This document shows, in pieces, positions 35,976 to 48,085 of a stretch of DNA of 64,000 bases. A model generated the notes under the pieces. The model worked only from the letters and a program-made list of their open reading frames with translations. It was not told where the DNA came from and searched no databases. Each line of letters opens with the position of its first letter. Position 1 is the first letter of the stretch. A program made the position numbers and the translations under genes. The stretch is taken from assembly GCA_013420905.1 (NCBI GenBank), contig JAAXNY010000005.1, positions 1,860,001 to 1,924,000 on the forward strand. Reading direction: 5' to 3'. This DNA is from Collybia mongolica. Its lineage: Eukaryota; Basidiomycota; Agaricomycetes; Agaricales; Clitocybaceae.

Positions 35976-36779
35976 TTTTGTGTCATCCGACCGCACGACT
36001 ACACATACATATATGTCGTTCCTTATCAATTTCTTGCACTCATGGAAGGATACCTGATTAGTGTTATATTTACAGTACCGAAACTAGACCAGTATATCCC
36101 CTGCAATGGAACCCTTGCAGCAATAATTTAAGTCGTGTTTCAACGACAAACTGGGAAATAAGTTTCGCCTCCAGTAAGCCGCGCGCCACCACACAGACAT
36201 ATTCCCCCCAGCTCACAGTAATCGCTAACATTCACGTCTCGATGTTATTTGATCATGGCGGTGTACCGCAGCTGATGGTCATCACTGGTTACAATTTTGA
36301 TGTATGATATAATCTCTCCCTCCGGTCATCACCCCATCGCGTTCGAAAAGAGCTGGTTCTCCTTTACCCTATTACTACCTAGAAACTCGAGGCCTCACTC
36401 GCCGGAGAACGCTTAATGAAACAACAAAGAAGAAACCATCCCCAACGCGCATTAGATGGACTTACAAGGTGCTCGTGCCGGTCTCCTTCGACATCCTGAC
36501 GACGTAGGAAACTAGTCAGACGCAGTATATGGAATGATGATGAAATCAGTACATGGCGCACACACTAGCGGAGGATATGACTAACGATTCAATACTGTTG
36601 GTCTCCTTGCTCGTCGGCGACTCGATACCCGACCACTTCCGCAACAGATGCCAATGACAATTTATTATGGGCCCCATTACAGCATACCAATGGCGTCCTT
36701 ATCTGGAGTGCTGACGCAGAAACCTAGACTGTGCCACAAGCTCCGTCTCGGCCTACTCGCGTCAGCTTTTCGAATCGAT
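35976..36779. other. Intergenic region between antiporter and its decayed copy
   Basis: About 800 bp with no intact gene. Weak remains of the duplicate's 5' end may extend into it, but I could not align them. Confidence 0.4.
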
Positions 36780-38390
36780 TATCAATGACTCTTCAAACCT
36801 TGCTGACCTTTTGGCAACGGCTGAGAGGGCATGGTGCAGTTCGGAAATTATTGCGATGTTTTCATGCAGGCCACAGACCCTTGAGTATTGATCGAGTATA
36901 GGCACTACAGATTCTGACAGGCCTTCCTCAAATACGGAGCTTAAATATCTGCCTGGGGTGTCCATTACGCGTCCCATGTTCATATGTGGGTATCAGATAT
37001 ATCTGTGCCGGTGTCATTTATAAGAATAGTCCAATCGTAGTCTGTTTCCTTGCTATCACCCCTCTCAGCAAGCTCCTTGACTATGGATGGGAATAACTGG
37101 CCCTTTGTTGCGGAAATGTTTTGGAGATCTCATCATGATTATCTTGAACAAGTCTGCGAAATGTCCGTCGTCTTCACTTCAGAACTGAGAATATTCACGT
37201 CCCAGCGCTACTGAAACCGTGTTGGCTCTCGTCCTTTGGTCCAAATGCGAGTGAGTAACAGGGGACTCCGTTCCTCGCCATCCGTTTATCTCAGCTTCTA
37301 GATGGGACTTTCACAATCGACAATTAGGTCGAATTGCGTATGTTGTATAATCGGAGAATTCACAATCTTGTAGGCGTAGTTATTTTGAGATTGCTTCTGA
37401 TTCTAGGAATGACTCTCCCGACCGACGATGTGCACGTTATGATCCAGGAGCTTTATCCGAATCTCTGTCGTGCAGCTAAACAATATCATCCTGACACTTG
37501 GGTGCATGTTTTCTTATCCGTCGTCCTACACTTAGTTGATTTTACAGCACGCCAGGGCCTTACCAGTGATTATTTGATTCTTCTTCATGCTGCCTTCTTC
37601 AGTGTTCTCGACCCCGCCATTCCCGTGGCAGTCGTAACTACTACAATTGTCCTGAACGATAGCATGCGCGTTGACTTCCTCTCACTTGCGCAATGGCTTG
37701 TGGTGTGAGTCTTCTTCCCTTGATGATGTAAATGGTTATATGATTTTATTTTGGTCTCTAGCTATAGATACGTCGACTCGTGGTTTTGTTTACATAACCC
37801 TTCCGGTAATTCAATGAACACCAGAACGCTCTTGAAACTCTAAGAGCAGCGGTCGCGATGATGGAAAAAGAGGATCTCGACGTAAATCCTTGGGCTTGCA
37901 TCGTTTTCCTCATCATCACTCTTATTCCGATGGCGGTCCAATTCGCTTAACAGCAACGCGCGAGTATAATATACCAAATCCACAGCTTGTGTCAAGTGTC
38001 CAGCCAATGCGGAAAAAACTAATTATCAAGCGGGAGTAAGTTTACACTCCGTTGTTCGTCCTGTAAGTCCTTCTTACCTTGATCTTCTCAGATGGTTCGG
38101 CCTCTTCCTCCCGCTCGTCTCTTACTCCGCTGACGGTATCCTCACCATCACTTACCCCGCCCGCCAGTATTTCTGGAAGTACCTCGGTATACCTTCTCCT
38201 GCTAACCCTCGTCCAAGGACGCTCAATCGATTTTGGCATCCAGTTCCTTACCTTCTGGATGCTCATTTTTGGCTGGCTTTTACACAGGCAGATGCTTGAC
38301 GTGTTTTGGCCCTGCTGGGTGCGTGCTTCCTCGTGAATTATGACACGGCTGATACGAAGACAAACGGACGGAAGGGGTGGTGATGGTGGT
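36780..38390 (+). pseudogene. Decayed tandem copy of the cation/proton antiporter
   Basis: Fragments in order match the intact neighbour but in broken frames: FWQRLRGHG near 36805 (compare FWRRFTRHG); CFLAITPLSKLLDYGWE near 37047, followed at once by a stop (compare CFLAIVPLERLFDYGGE); ATETVLALVLWSKCE near 37205; LLLILGMTLPT and a ~124-codon frame at 37334-37708 (LLHAAFFSVLDPAIP compare LLLPAAFFAALDRG); CLHNPSG; NPWACIVFLIITLIPM; WFGLFLPLVSYSADG near 38090; IDFGIQFLTFWM; and NYDTADTKTN. In-frame stops and frame shifts interrupt the series. It sits about 0.8 kb downstream of the intact gene in the same orientation, so tandem duplication followed by decay is the simplest reading. Confidence 0.8.
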
Positions 38391-38749
38391 CTATTAATAA
38401 ACATGCATTGTCTTCGATTTGAAAGATAAGGCCTGTATTTAGTTCAAAAGTATCAATATATCACTGCGTAGTTATATCCAGGGCACTCAGAGCTGAACCG
38501 TATGCTTGCCTGTTCAAGTGTGAAGCACTCGTTGGCGACACATAGGATTTCCGCCGTATGTCCCCTATTTGGCCCTGACAAATCAGGCATGGTTCAAACA
38601 GGCCGCTACGGACGATACGTTCACGATCGCTGCTGCGGTCGAAATCCTTGATGACCGAACTCAAAGAATTTCTCGACCTTGGTGTGCTGTCGAAAGTACA
38701 TGTGCAATAATGTCATATCGTGATACTATAGTCTATGTAATCTGCAGGA
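38391..38749. other. Intergenic region
   Basis: About 360 bp between the antiporter pseudogene (+) and the TAZ1 stop (-). No gene is seen. Confidence 0.45.
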
Positions 38750-39999
38750 CTATGGATTTTGTGCCCCAGTAACTGAGCGCCCCAGCGATTCGACCGCGCG
38801 CTGGATGATAGCAGTAACCTCGGCTCGTACCCTGGCCTTTTCCTGGTCGGCAATGGGCTTGCTCGTTTTATCGATGGACTCGGGAAAAGAGAGGCCAGGT
38901 TGCTGGTCCTTATCCAAGGCGCCAACAACCTTTTTGATTTCGTCCAAGGGCAGGGGTTCTCCAACGGTTACACTGAGCTGTGCACCTGGGCGGGGAAGGT
39001 ATTTATACGGAAAAGGTCGCCCCTCTGGCATGAGGTCCTCAAACCCGGCAAGCCATATAGGTATGATCACAGGGGGGAGCACAGACTCCATGAGGATTCG
39101 ACCACTGAGGGCGGGGACATGAACGAAGTATTCTGTGGAAACGTTATTTCAAGGCTACTTACACACCCCATTTGAAGCGTGAAAGATATGGGATCCCATC
39201 TTCACCTTTCGGGTATGTAGACGGCTGGTTTACCTTGCCCTCGCCATAGAGGTGCACCTGGGAGATAATAGTGGATTATCGCTGTCTATGGCATCGAAGG
39301 CAGATATTACATACCCAACCACCTTGATTAAGTTTCTTTATCGCGGTATCTACCGCGGGCTGGTGGATGCCCTTGCCGCGGAAGGTCTCAAGCGTCTGGC
39401 CGAGCCGAAAGAAGGTGGAAAAGACACTTGCTACCAGAAATAGCTCAGCGGATATATAACGTATAGCGGGAGTAGGAGCTTACGGATTGGTGAACATGAT
39501 ATCGGATGCGCCGAGAGCCCAACGGGTTGTCCGCGAGTTCAGATAGTACCTCGCAGGAAGGATGCCCCAGGTGACTGGGTCGTCGAGGCTAGCGACGGTG
39601 GCATTAGGTAGTAGGAAATAGCGCAATCTTTCGAAGCACCTACGTCGAGATGTGATTTGAAACTATGATGTTGGGCGGTCAACTATGGGTTCTGGCAAAC
39701 TTCTGATGCAGGTACAAACCTGTTACCACGCCCTGTCCGATGGACCTCCTGTCATCCTCCAAGGCACGTATGAGGGTTGAAAGGCCATTAACTTTGAGAG
39801 AGCAAAAGCCCGAGTTAAGGACAGCCTTGCAGACGAGGCCAACGGTGGTGACCGTCGCCGTCGAGAGCACAGCTGCGCACATTCCAAGGTACAGTAGAAC
39901 AATCTCGGTGGCAGTGCCCAATTTTAGACTTTTTTTTTGGTCCCGGGTGCGACCGATCAGATCACGCGCCCGATTACACTGCTTACGTGATAATTCCAA
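38750..39999 (-). CDS. TAZ1: Tafazzin, cardiolipin-remodelling acyltransferase
   Basis: Mitochondrial phospholipid-lysophospholipid transacylase that remodels cardiolipin. Six exons: 39999-39720, 39662-39644, 39588-39484, 39426-39315, 39257-39163, 39104-38750; 321 aa. A hydrophobic segment lies near residues 35-60. The catalytic HX4D motif NHISTLDDP exists only after splicing: NHIS and part of T come from a 19-nt exon and LDDP from the next. Other landmarks are TWGILPARYYLNSRTTRWAL, SDIMFTNP, GKGIHQPAVDTAIKKLNQGG, VHLYGEGKVNQPSTYP, PIWLAGFEDLMPEGR and PYKYLPRPGAQLSV. The exon 4 acceptor (agcaag) was chosen because the nearer tag breaks the frame. Confidence 0.93.
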
Positions 40000-40131
40000 G
40001 TGAGTCGTTCGTTTCCCAACAAAAAGTTGTCAGCAAAAGTCGCAGATTTCCCTCGTCCCCAGCGCCGTTTTTCCTCCTCCGGTTGAGCTCGCGGCCAGGG
40101 CTCTTGCCCCTCAGCGTTGTACTCAGCGACA
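40000..40131. promoter_or_regulatory. Compact divergent promoter TAZ1 / small membrane protein
   Basis: The two start codons are only 132 bp apart, so both transcripts must start inside or very near this interval. No TATA box is seen; the segment is C/T-rich on the plus strand. Confidence 0.55.
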
Positions 40132-40574
40132 ATGTTGCCCCTCATGGTCTTGAGCTCAATCGCCGCACTTCTCTTCGTCTATATCTTCATGCCTGCCCTG
40201 TGGCTGTCTATCACGGCGGGTGACGAGTCGTTGGATGCTCATGAGGCCGGCCTAGCTGTTGTTGCAGCGCGTAAGTCTTCCCTGTTCATCATCTTTGTTT
40301 GTAAACTCACGCGAATGCTCCAGGAAATCCGTTCCGTGAAAGCGGTCCACCAGCCAACATGGCTAAACTTATTCTACTCCGCCATAAGGTGAGCTACTGC
40401 GCATTTCCACATCCGGGGTTCTCAAACCGAGACCTCTTTCCCCAGATCCAGACGAATAATCGAAAAAGACGTAATTCATCGCACACGCGGCAGGCGTCCC
40501 GCATAACCCCGCCGCGTCCCAAAGCCTCTTGGATACGGTTTGGGCGACCTTTCAGTGGCAAACAACACCATTGA
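40132..40574 (+). CDS. Small single-pass membrane protein, unknown function
   Basis: Three exons: 40132-40270, 40324-40388, 40446-40574; 110 aa. The N-terminus MLPLMVLSSIAALLFVYIFM is one strongly hydrophobic helix that may be a signal anchor. It is followed by an acidic stretch (GDESLDAHEAG), a short NPFRESGPPANMAKLILLRH segment, and a very basic tail (KIQTNNRKRRNSSHTRQ ... RPKASWIRFGRPF). All splice signals are canonical and the phases agree. I do not recognise the family. Sharing a promoter interval with tafazzin is a weak hint of coordinated expression. Confidence 0.65.
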
Positions 40575-40850
40575 CTCCACCATCTTATCTATACGCTACC
40601 GCGAGGCCTTGTGTCGTATCTAATATACCCCTCATTTTGTGAAGTTACTTACCCATGGAACTTGTACTACCAGTGCTCGCTCAAACATATAATGCCTCCG
40701 AAAACTCTTGTCTCGCAGACTGAAACTTTTCGCTCCAGTATCACACCTATAGTTACGACTGTAAATTACAAGAGCTTTGCTCACAAAATTACCACAAATT
40801 TTACATGTAGACATCCAGCAAAAAGTCAAGCCCATAAATACAAATACCCA
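40575..40850. other. Convergent intergenic region
   Basis: A 276-bp AT-rich spacer between the stops of the small membrane protein gene (+) and MRC1 (-). No gene is seen. Confidence 0.5.
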
Positions 40851-43800
40851 TCATCTGTGGTCAAAGAGGGCGCTCTTATCAGCCACTACCCCTTTGAGGA
40901 AACTCGCCTTGGTCTTGACAGGTTTCTGGTGTAGGTTTTTGCTTGCGAGTGTCGACGACGAGCTTCCCGCCGCACTATTGCGCAAAGACCCTCCTCCGGT
41001 TTTGGCCCTTGTAGTGTGTCCAGTAACAGCTGCGCCCCCAACGGAGCGCCCCGTCGTCCCCGCATTCCGTGATCTCCCCTCAACTTTAGCCCATTTTGTT
41101 AGTCGGTCCTTTGTTCCATCTGTCATGAGCTCAGATTTTGAAGCAGGCTAACGACCCCATGATCAATTCTAGGGGTCCAAGAACCAAGAATTCGAAGCTA
41201 CATACCTCGAAGCCGGCATCGAAGTCCCCATGACTCAAGTCTCTTCGCCGGACCCCGGGTTGCTTTTTCAGAGTAGCAGCCTTTACGCGTGTGTTCCCAT
41301 CCGACTCGTCTCCGTCAATCCAGGATACGTCGTGCGGCGAGAAGTTATCAGCAGGGTCCTCTTCAATCTGAGGAGTGTCGGATGAATACCAAGTCACAAA
41401 AACGTAGGAAAAATGACAAACCTGCTGTTGGGCTCGTTCACGGACAAGCCGTTCCACCTCTGCTCTACTGATACTCTCCAGAGGGTCATGATCTTCCTGC
41501 TTCATTTCCGTTTCTTGGTCAGCCATGACGACATCCTGGGATTCTTGCAGATACCCAAATTCGTTTTCGTCGTTGTCCATGATGCCATGTTCGTACACCT
41601 TGTAGAATGCTTGGGTCTCCTCGCTCCCAGCTGTAAAATATGAGCGAATTACTCATCAACACGGTGGAGCTGTACAAACCTAATGCTTTGATATCGTCTC
41701 GGTCGACCTTTTGTTTTTTATACATACCCTTTCGGATCCTTCGATCCTTTTCATCATCATCGGTGTCCTCATCGCTATCGTTGATTCCAACGCCATGATT
41801 TCGCCTCTTCTTACGATACTCTCCATGAATAGCGTCTTCATGGATCTTCTGCAGCACCTGATCGTCCAAGTCAATATGCTCCCTGAAGGATAGATTGTTC
41901 GGGTCAGCAAAAACGAGCAATACAGCACCGGGGACCATACTTATGTTTCTCTCTGACGAGCTCTTCTGCTACAATATCTTCATCCATCTCGCGGTCATCC
42001 ACAAGCGCCTCCAGATTCTTGTCTAGATCCTCGCCGTCCTCCTCCTCGCCATCGTCGACCTTCTGATGTCCAAACCCAAACATTTCATCGTCGTCGGACT
42101 CCTGGGCCTCTGCCTCGACGAACTCCGACCGCTCAAGAAGGCGCTTCGATCTCTCGGCCTTGGATTTTGCGGCACCTTGCAGAACATCGAAGGCGTTCAG
42201 CTTCAATTTCCGGGCACTGATATTTCCTAGAGATGTTTGATTGTAGCTCTCCATAGGTGAGCGCGGGGACTTCCCTTTCTGCAACCGGCGCAGAGGTACC
42301 CCGGGAGGCGAGTCAAAACTGGTGGATCCTGAGAGAGAGAGGGTCCTGAGTGGGCGACGCTGCATCGATTGAGGTTCCGCTTGTCGAGTAAGTGTTGAGT
42401 CATATCGTTGCGATGGAGATGGGGGTATGTAAACCTCAGGGCTCGACACGTCTGGTCTAGTTTGCGTTAAGAAACTACGTGAAGATGTAAATCAACGACA
42501 TCACAGAAATTTCAGGTGGACATACCCATGGTCATTGACATACAACTCAGGCTCTTTCTTCTGGGGCTTCTTGGCAGCCGCCTCAATCAAATAGCCCTGT
42601 TCTTTCTCGAATATCTGGTTTGCCTTTCTCAATAAATTGCCGCCGATCTGGAATGCGGGCTGAAGAATAACATCTTGCGTTAACTCCAGTGAAGGCCCAA
42701 GGTTTCGGAACACATTTTCTGTAGGCTCAGGCTATAAGAACATGTCTGAATCAGTTGGCTAGTCAAGATGGAACACAAAACTGCATACATCATCAGAGAA
42801 TGAGCCCGAGAGTCCCAGTGGCCGTTTGAATGGCGTTGCTCTCTGTTTCTCCGTCCCTGCTTCGAACAAGTCGGAAAAACCAGGCTGTAAGGGTGCACCT
42901 CCAAAGGTGCTCAGGTCGTCGTCTGAAAATTGCGAGAAACCTCTTTTGCTGAGTGAGCCGGCGGGAGGTACGATAGCGGGGAGTGTTGCTGCAGGAGAAG
43001 ACTGGGCTAAACGATCGGTGAATGAAGGTGTCGCTTTGAGTGCATTGGACCGTGATAGGAAGGGGTCATCGTCGTCCAACAAATCTTTGAGAGGCTTTCT
43101 TGTGTCTTCATTTTTGTCAGCCTCATCATCGGCGTCAATTCCACGGGCCTCAATGCGGGGTGACATCGACAAGCCCCTTGCTACTTCATCTTCCAGCTCA
43201 AACAATGGACCCTTTCTTCTCCCGAGTGGAAGCTTTGCACTAATGTTTGAATGTTGGACGACAGCTTTGTTCTCTTTGTCGTCACTCCGGTCGAACATAA
43301 GTGCCGTATTATTTTCTTTGTCGTTCTCATCCTCAGTCGGTTCGTCCAGGGATGAAAGTGACCCGCGGTGCCTCACTGACGACAACGCCGGTAGTGGGCT
43401 ATCTCCATCGTTACCATCCTGCATAGAGAGAGACCTGTTGGGAAGACCGAATACGTATGTGGTCTTTTGTGGGGGTGGAGCGTTCTCGTCGTTAATTTCC
43501 GTATCCGAATCCGAATCAACGACGAATGAGCGACGCGGAAGCCGTGTCTTGATGTTACCTTTTTCTTCCTCCATATCGTCGGCGTTTACATCATTCACCA
43601 TAGTAATATCTGCCTCTTCCGCAGGCTCCTGGTCTTCATTGTCGGCCTCGTCACCTTCTGGCTGGGGTGATGGGCTGACAGAACCTCTCATATCCGGACT
43701 CCAGTCCTCATCACTTTGGTCCTCCTCTTCGCCATGGTCTACATATATTGAACCTCCCTCCTCAATGCTAAGTCCCTTCTTCGCATACGCCTGTTGTGCA

Positions 43801-45717
43801 TCAGTAACTGAGATTGGCAGTAGTACCGTATCGTCAATCATCCTCCCACCCCTTCGTTTCCATTCCTCCTGTTTCTCCTCCGATAACTGCTTGCTTGCTT
43901 CCATCACTTGCATTGCAAGACTCTTATTCAGCTCCGCCTGACTCATCCTCCGGTCATCTCTCTTGCTTCTCGACTCTTTTGCACCGCTCCTGAAGAATAC
44001 CGATCTACGAGCTTTGGCAGGTGTCTCCTTCACCTTCTGTGTAGTCGACCCAATTCCCCCAAAGTTTAGCTGTCGCTTTCGACCCTCGGATAATTTCTTT
44101 ATACCCAACTTCCTCTCGGCTTCCTCCTTTCTGATAATTGCCTCTGAGAGTCGCGTTGGGACAATTTCTAGATCGTCGTCGTCAATCAAAGGAGAGTTGG
44201 CGTGCTGCATGGCCAAAATACGTTGCTTCTTTTCCAAGAGCTCCTGTCGCTGTCGCTCCTGCTCCTGCTTCTTATTCTCTTTGGTAATCAACTGGCCAAC
44301 CTCAGGAAGGTCCTCAGAGTCCAAATCAAAATCTCTCAATGAAGTCATAGGTTTCAACTGTGCGGGTTGACGGGGTTCACCGGACGGGGGGAAGGGTGAT
44401 CCATCACTCCCGAGAAGTGTCCCTGTGGACGCTGACGATGCATGCGATACATCAAGGATGGAATTTGCATGAGGTGAGGAAAACACTTCGATTGGATCCG
44501 ACGATTCTGTGCGTATACTAGCTTGCTGGGAGAGCGGTTTCTTATCACTGAGCGAAATAACATATCAATGGCATATGTAAACGAAAGGAAAAATAAAACG
44601 AACGCGGCGAGTGACGCGAAAAGGTTTTGGATAGTGTATTTCGAAACCTCGGCTCTCGGTATCGAAACCTGCTGGTCAGCAGCGATGCGAAGACGGTCCC
44701 GTGCAGTCTCAACAATTTCTTTCTTCGTAGGAGGCTTTGGGATATTGGTGTCAATTATTACTATCGAAACTTGTAGTGAGATATATCTACCTTAATCTTG
44801 GACTTTTTATTTTTGGTTCTTTTGGCGATGGTCAAAGGTTCTTCGGAGAATCGAAGCGGTTCAACATCGGGACGAGTCTTCGCTGCTGATATCTTCCGTG
44901 TTCCCTTCGACATATTTTCAGCGGGTCGTATCGGCATATCATCGTCAGAAGTGGGTGGTGTCGGAGACGAGTTTGTAGGAGAGCCAATAGGGTGAGGGAA
45001 CGCAGGTGAGGCGTTAGCAGGGGAAGACTTTGTAACAACGTTCTCGGAATCACTGTCTGAGTCTTGGATAATGTGCTTGGAGGGTCGTTTGCGAGCTGGG
45101 GCCACCTCAGGTGACAAGGAAGGACTTTTGTTGATTGGAATGCTTGAAAGGGAGGAGGTTGTGAGGGTTAATAAAGAATCTCCAAATACATTCTCTGCCA
45201 AAGCGTTGGAGTCATGATGGACAAGAGGGGTTGAGATGGGATGAGATGTGGACTCAATACCTCTTTGAAGCGACAAAGCGTTGTGTTGTGATGGCTCTCG
45301 TAATTTGGACGCGTCAACGTGTCCAGAAATGACTGAGTTTTCAACGCTCATATCCTCTTCGTTGTCTAGGTCCCGCATTTTCTTCTTCCAGCCCCACTCA
45401 AACTTGGGCGGCGCGCCCTGGAGGTTATTCTCGTCGTCATCATCGTCTCCTAGTTCTATGTCTGATGGTATACGCGACGGATCTGAGCTTGGGGGGATCT
45501 CCTCGTCCACGTCTGGAGGACCCGTCCTGTATACACTGTCGCGAGAAGCCGAGCTCGTCGCAGCGTTGAATGAGGTGTCAGAGTCGTAAACGGGGGTGAC
45601 CTTGGGACGTCCATATGTGCGCAGCGGTCGCTTGGGCGCCGGGGTCGTCGTGGGAGGCGGCGAGGAAGGGTAAGACGTCGAGTCAGCGACGATGGAAGAA
45701 TCTGCATTTACTGGCAT
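40851..45717 (-). CDS. MRC1: MRC1/claspin-like replication checkpoint mediator
   Basis: Fork-associated adaptor that relays the replication checkpoint to the Rad53/Cds1 kinase and stabilises forks. The start is MPVNADSSIVADSTSYPS at 45717 and the stop at 40851. Clear exons include 45717-44791, 44734-44616 and 44547-42789; smaller ones follow. Landmarks are KPPTKKEIVETARDRLRIAA with IPRAEVSKYTIQNLF (the claspin PIP-like neighbourhood), a long acidic, SQ/SP-containing middle, the MRC1-domain blocks DLDKNLEALVDDREMDEDI and LDDQVLQKIHEDAIHGEYRK with KDRRIRKGMYKKQKVDRDD, and the C-terminal AAVTGHTTRAKTGGGSLR and KTKASFLKGV. An intron was chosen before PASKSELMTDGTKDRL. Long antisense frames over the acidic region are artefacts of composition. 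Confidence 0.88.
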
Positions 45718-46177
45718 TTTTGCAGCAGCAAAATTGCAGTGAAAGAAATTTGAGAACAGACACTGTTCATGAGACAACGAAAGCTAGTCACTAGTTTTGT
45801 CACACATCTTGCCTGTCACACCGTGATCTTTCGTGTTTAACAAAGTCACATGACACCACGCGTTGGATGACTGACCACAAATTTGAATATGTATCCTATC
45901 GATTTTTGACATACGCTTCCCCTACGCTTCCCAAATCATCGGTATTAACAGCTTTCGCAAGAGAAAGAGATGGAACCCCTTCCCCTTGAAACGATTTCAA
46001 TTCGAATATAAGTACAAGAGGTAACACTCGCGTGCGCCGCTAACCCCTCTAATCCAATCGACGGTGCCAAGTTGGTACGTTTTTCAACCATTCCGTTCCA
46101 TCATTTAGAATGGCCATTTGACTATTCGAATCAGAGAAACATCACTATCGAACCAATAACCAGAGAAAATCACTGGG
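45718..46177. other. Intergenic region upstream of MRC1
   Basis: About 460 bp between the MRC1 start and the stop of the SnoaL-like gene, both on the minus strand. The sequence ACGCGTTGG occurs at about 45858; ACGCGT is the MluI cell-cycle box core bound by MBF, which would fit S-phase expression of MRC1, but one occurrence is weak evidence. Confidence 0.35.
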
Positions 46178-46633
46178 CTAACGCACCCTCATCTCATTTA
46201 GTTTACCGATCCTCCCAAGATATGCAGCCCCAGAATCAGCCCAAACTTGATACTCAGCAACTTTTCCCTCTTCGTCAAAATCCAATATGTAGACGAATGT
46301 CTCTTCCCAACTCTCCGCAGTGGTTATCCATGTAAACCGTGCGTTGCCCTTCAATGCCACCTTCCGTACTTCTGTGTCAACAACAAACTCCGAGAATGTC
46401 ATGTTCTCGTAGGAGAGGAGCGAGTTGACCATTTCGAAATAACTGCGCACGCCTGTGGCGCTGGTGAAGGATTTCCCCAGAAAGGGTGCCAATGAGGGTT
46501 CCCCATGTTCGATCGCGGAAACTTCGTGCGTTGTGGAGAAGTGAGAAAGAAGGGTGGTAATGTCCTTTTTTCGCGAAAAGGCCTCACAGAACTGCTGCGC
46601 TGATGAAAGAAGCTCTTCCCTGGATAGACCCAT
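46178..46633 (-). CDS. NTF2/SnoaL-like small protein
   Basis: Single-exon gene of 151 aa, one of the few intronless models here. The pattern fits the NTF2-like alpha+beta cone: an N-terminal helix (LSREELLSSAQQFCEAFSRK), a loop with HEVSAIEHGEPSLAPFLGK, GVRSYFEMVNSLLSYENM, then strands FVVDTEVRKVALKGNARFTW, ETFVYILDFDEEGKV and EYQVWADSGAAYLGR. Such proteins range from polyketide cyclases and dehydratases to catalytically silent binding proteins. No neighbouring biosynthetic genes point to a role. No targeting signal is present. Confidence 0.8.
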   Translation of the reverse strand: MGLSREELLSSAQQFCEAFSRKKDITTLLSHFSTTHEVSAIEHGEPSLAPFLGKSFTSATGVRSYFEMVNSLLSYENMTFSEFVVDTEVRKVALKGNARFTWITTAESWEETFVYILDFDEEGKVAEYQVWADSGAAYLGRIGKLNEMRVR

Positions 46634-48085
46634 TACAGAATATGGAAGTGTATTGTTCCTTGATTGAGGACTTCAGGCTTCAAAGTCTGATGTTCTGATG
46701 ACGAAATGTGAAATGCTTGGTTATGCGTCTGATACCTTCCCGGCCCGATTCAAAGATCGCCCGTCTTGGACAGGTCCGTAATGCTAGCCTTCATGAACGC
46801 TGACCTGCGACTGTGACCGGCCACAAGTTAAGTAAGAGTTCCTGCCCTTGAAAGGCAATGCTTCCCCGCAGTGAGCACGGTTTGTTTGACCAGTCCAGTG
46901 ATGGTCACCTTGATTCGATTTAAATCACACCGTTACATATGGTGATGGACCTCCGAAATGGTCTCGCCAAATCGTTAGCGCACTCCAGGCCACACCCAGC
47001 CAGCTCACAACAAGCTTCCATCCTTTTTGAGGTCGGTTTCTCCCATGTTGTAATGTGAACCTAAGCTCAAACCAACTTAAGCTGCACGTGCCCCCCCCCC
47101 CCTCTTCCCATAGCTCTTTGTTGAAGCCCGAGGGTCTGATATTTTCGTTCAAGTGGTGTGCAGACCACATATTCGCCGATTGCCATACAAGGGAACTTGT
47201 AAATCACAATCCTGCGAAGTCATCTATGTCCAGACACAGTAATAGACAGTTGGGACCCAATTGACACTTATGCAACAATTATACAACATTTGGTTCAACC
47301 ACTCATAACACGAATATTGCTTTATACTAAAACGTAGTACTCAAGTTAGGCGCCGTTTCGATGCCACACACACTCCTGGCCGCCTGAAGCGCGGCGCATT
47401 GTTGTTGTGCATGTACGCGTTTCGGTATCGCGCCGAACGCCACTGACTCGGGCGGCTTTGACCACGATCCTCCGGCGCCATTTACCGGAGAGCCCCCCAC
47501 CTGCCCTCGATTGGATCAAGGAGAGTGTAGCATGGTGTTTCAACTTGGTCTGGATAGCGCCCCCTCGCTTAGCTTGTCACAGAACAAAGGGTAGGCAGCT
47601 CGTGTTGTTCGCGAGGCTCAAAATAACGTTTATGATATCTGGTCGATACTTTCAATTTCAAGACTCTAGGAGGCCCAATAACATTTTTACCCTAAAGTAC
47701 ACGGTCTGCGGTACCTCAAAAGCACAAATACTGCGGCATTCCCTCCACGACGCTCACACTTCAAATTAAAACGATTCAAAGGGCTGTCTCGAGTTCCAAC
47801 TCACTGCTTTCCTATCAAGGGCTCAGAACGGAATTTGAACTTTGGCCAAAACTTGTATTTGAACGACTTCTCATGCCGGGGAACAATGCGATGACCAGGA
47901 TTCTGCTTTGGCGGTTTCATTTAACGAACCTCCATCATTGACGTCCTTTGATCGCATTTGTCCACAATGAGTCCTCGTGGTGGCTTGAAGCCACATTACG
48001 CTCATTGTCCTCACTTTATCGTTACATATAAATACGGCTCGCGAATACTTGGTCCCTCAGCTATCCCTGTCCCCCCCACACACTG
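46634..48085. other. Long divergent intergenic region
   Basis: About 1.45 kb with no acceptable gene. It includes a pure C run of about a dozen bases near 47091-47102 and a GC-richer patch at 47340-47560 with a 120-codon plus-strand frame (47407-47769) that has no protein-like features. The last ~100 bp are the promoter of the DUF6741-like gene. Confidence 0.5.

Noticed and set aside
39589..39643. Apparent loss of the tafazzin catalytic His (NATVASLDDP)
   Set aside because: The segment lies in an intron; the micro-exon 39644-39662 supplies NHIS.
42826..43941. 371-codon plus-strand frame opposite MRC1
   Set aside because: Complement of an acidic, Ser-rich coding region. The poly-Ser composition has no family match, while the minus strand encodes MRC1 blocks.
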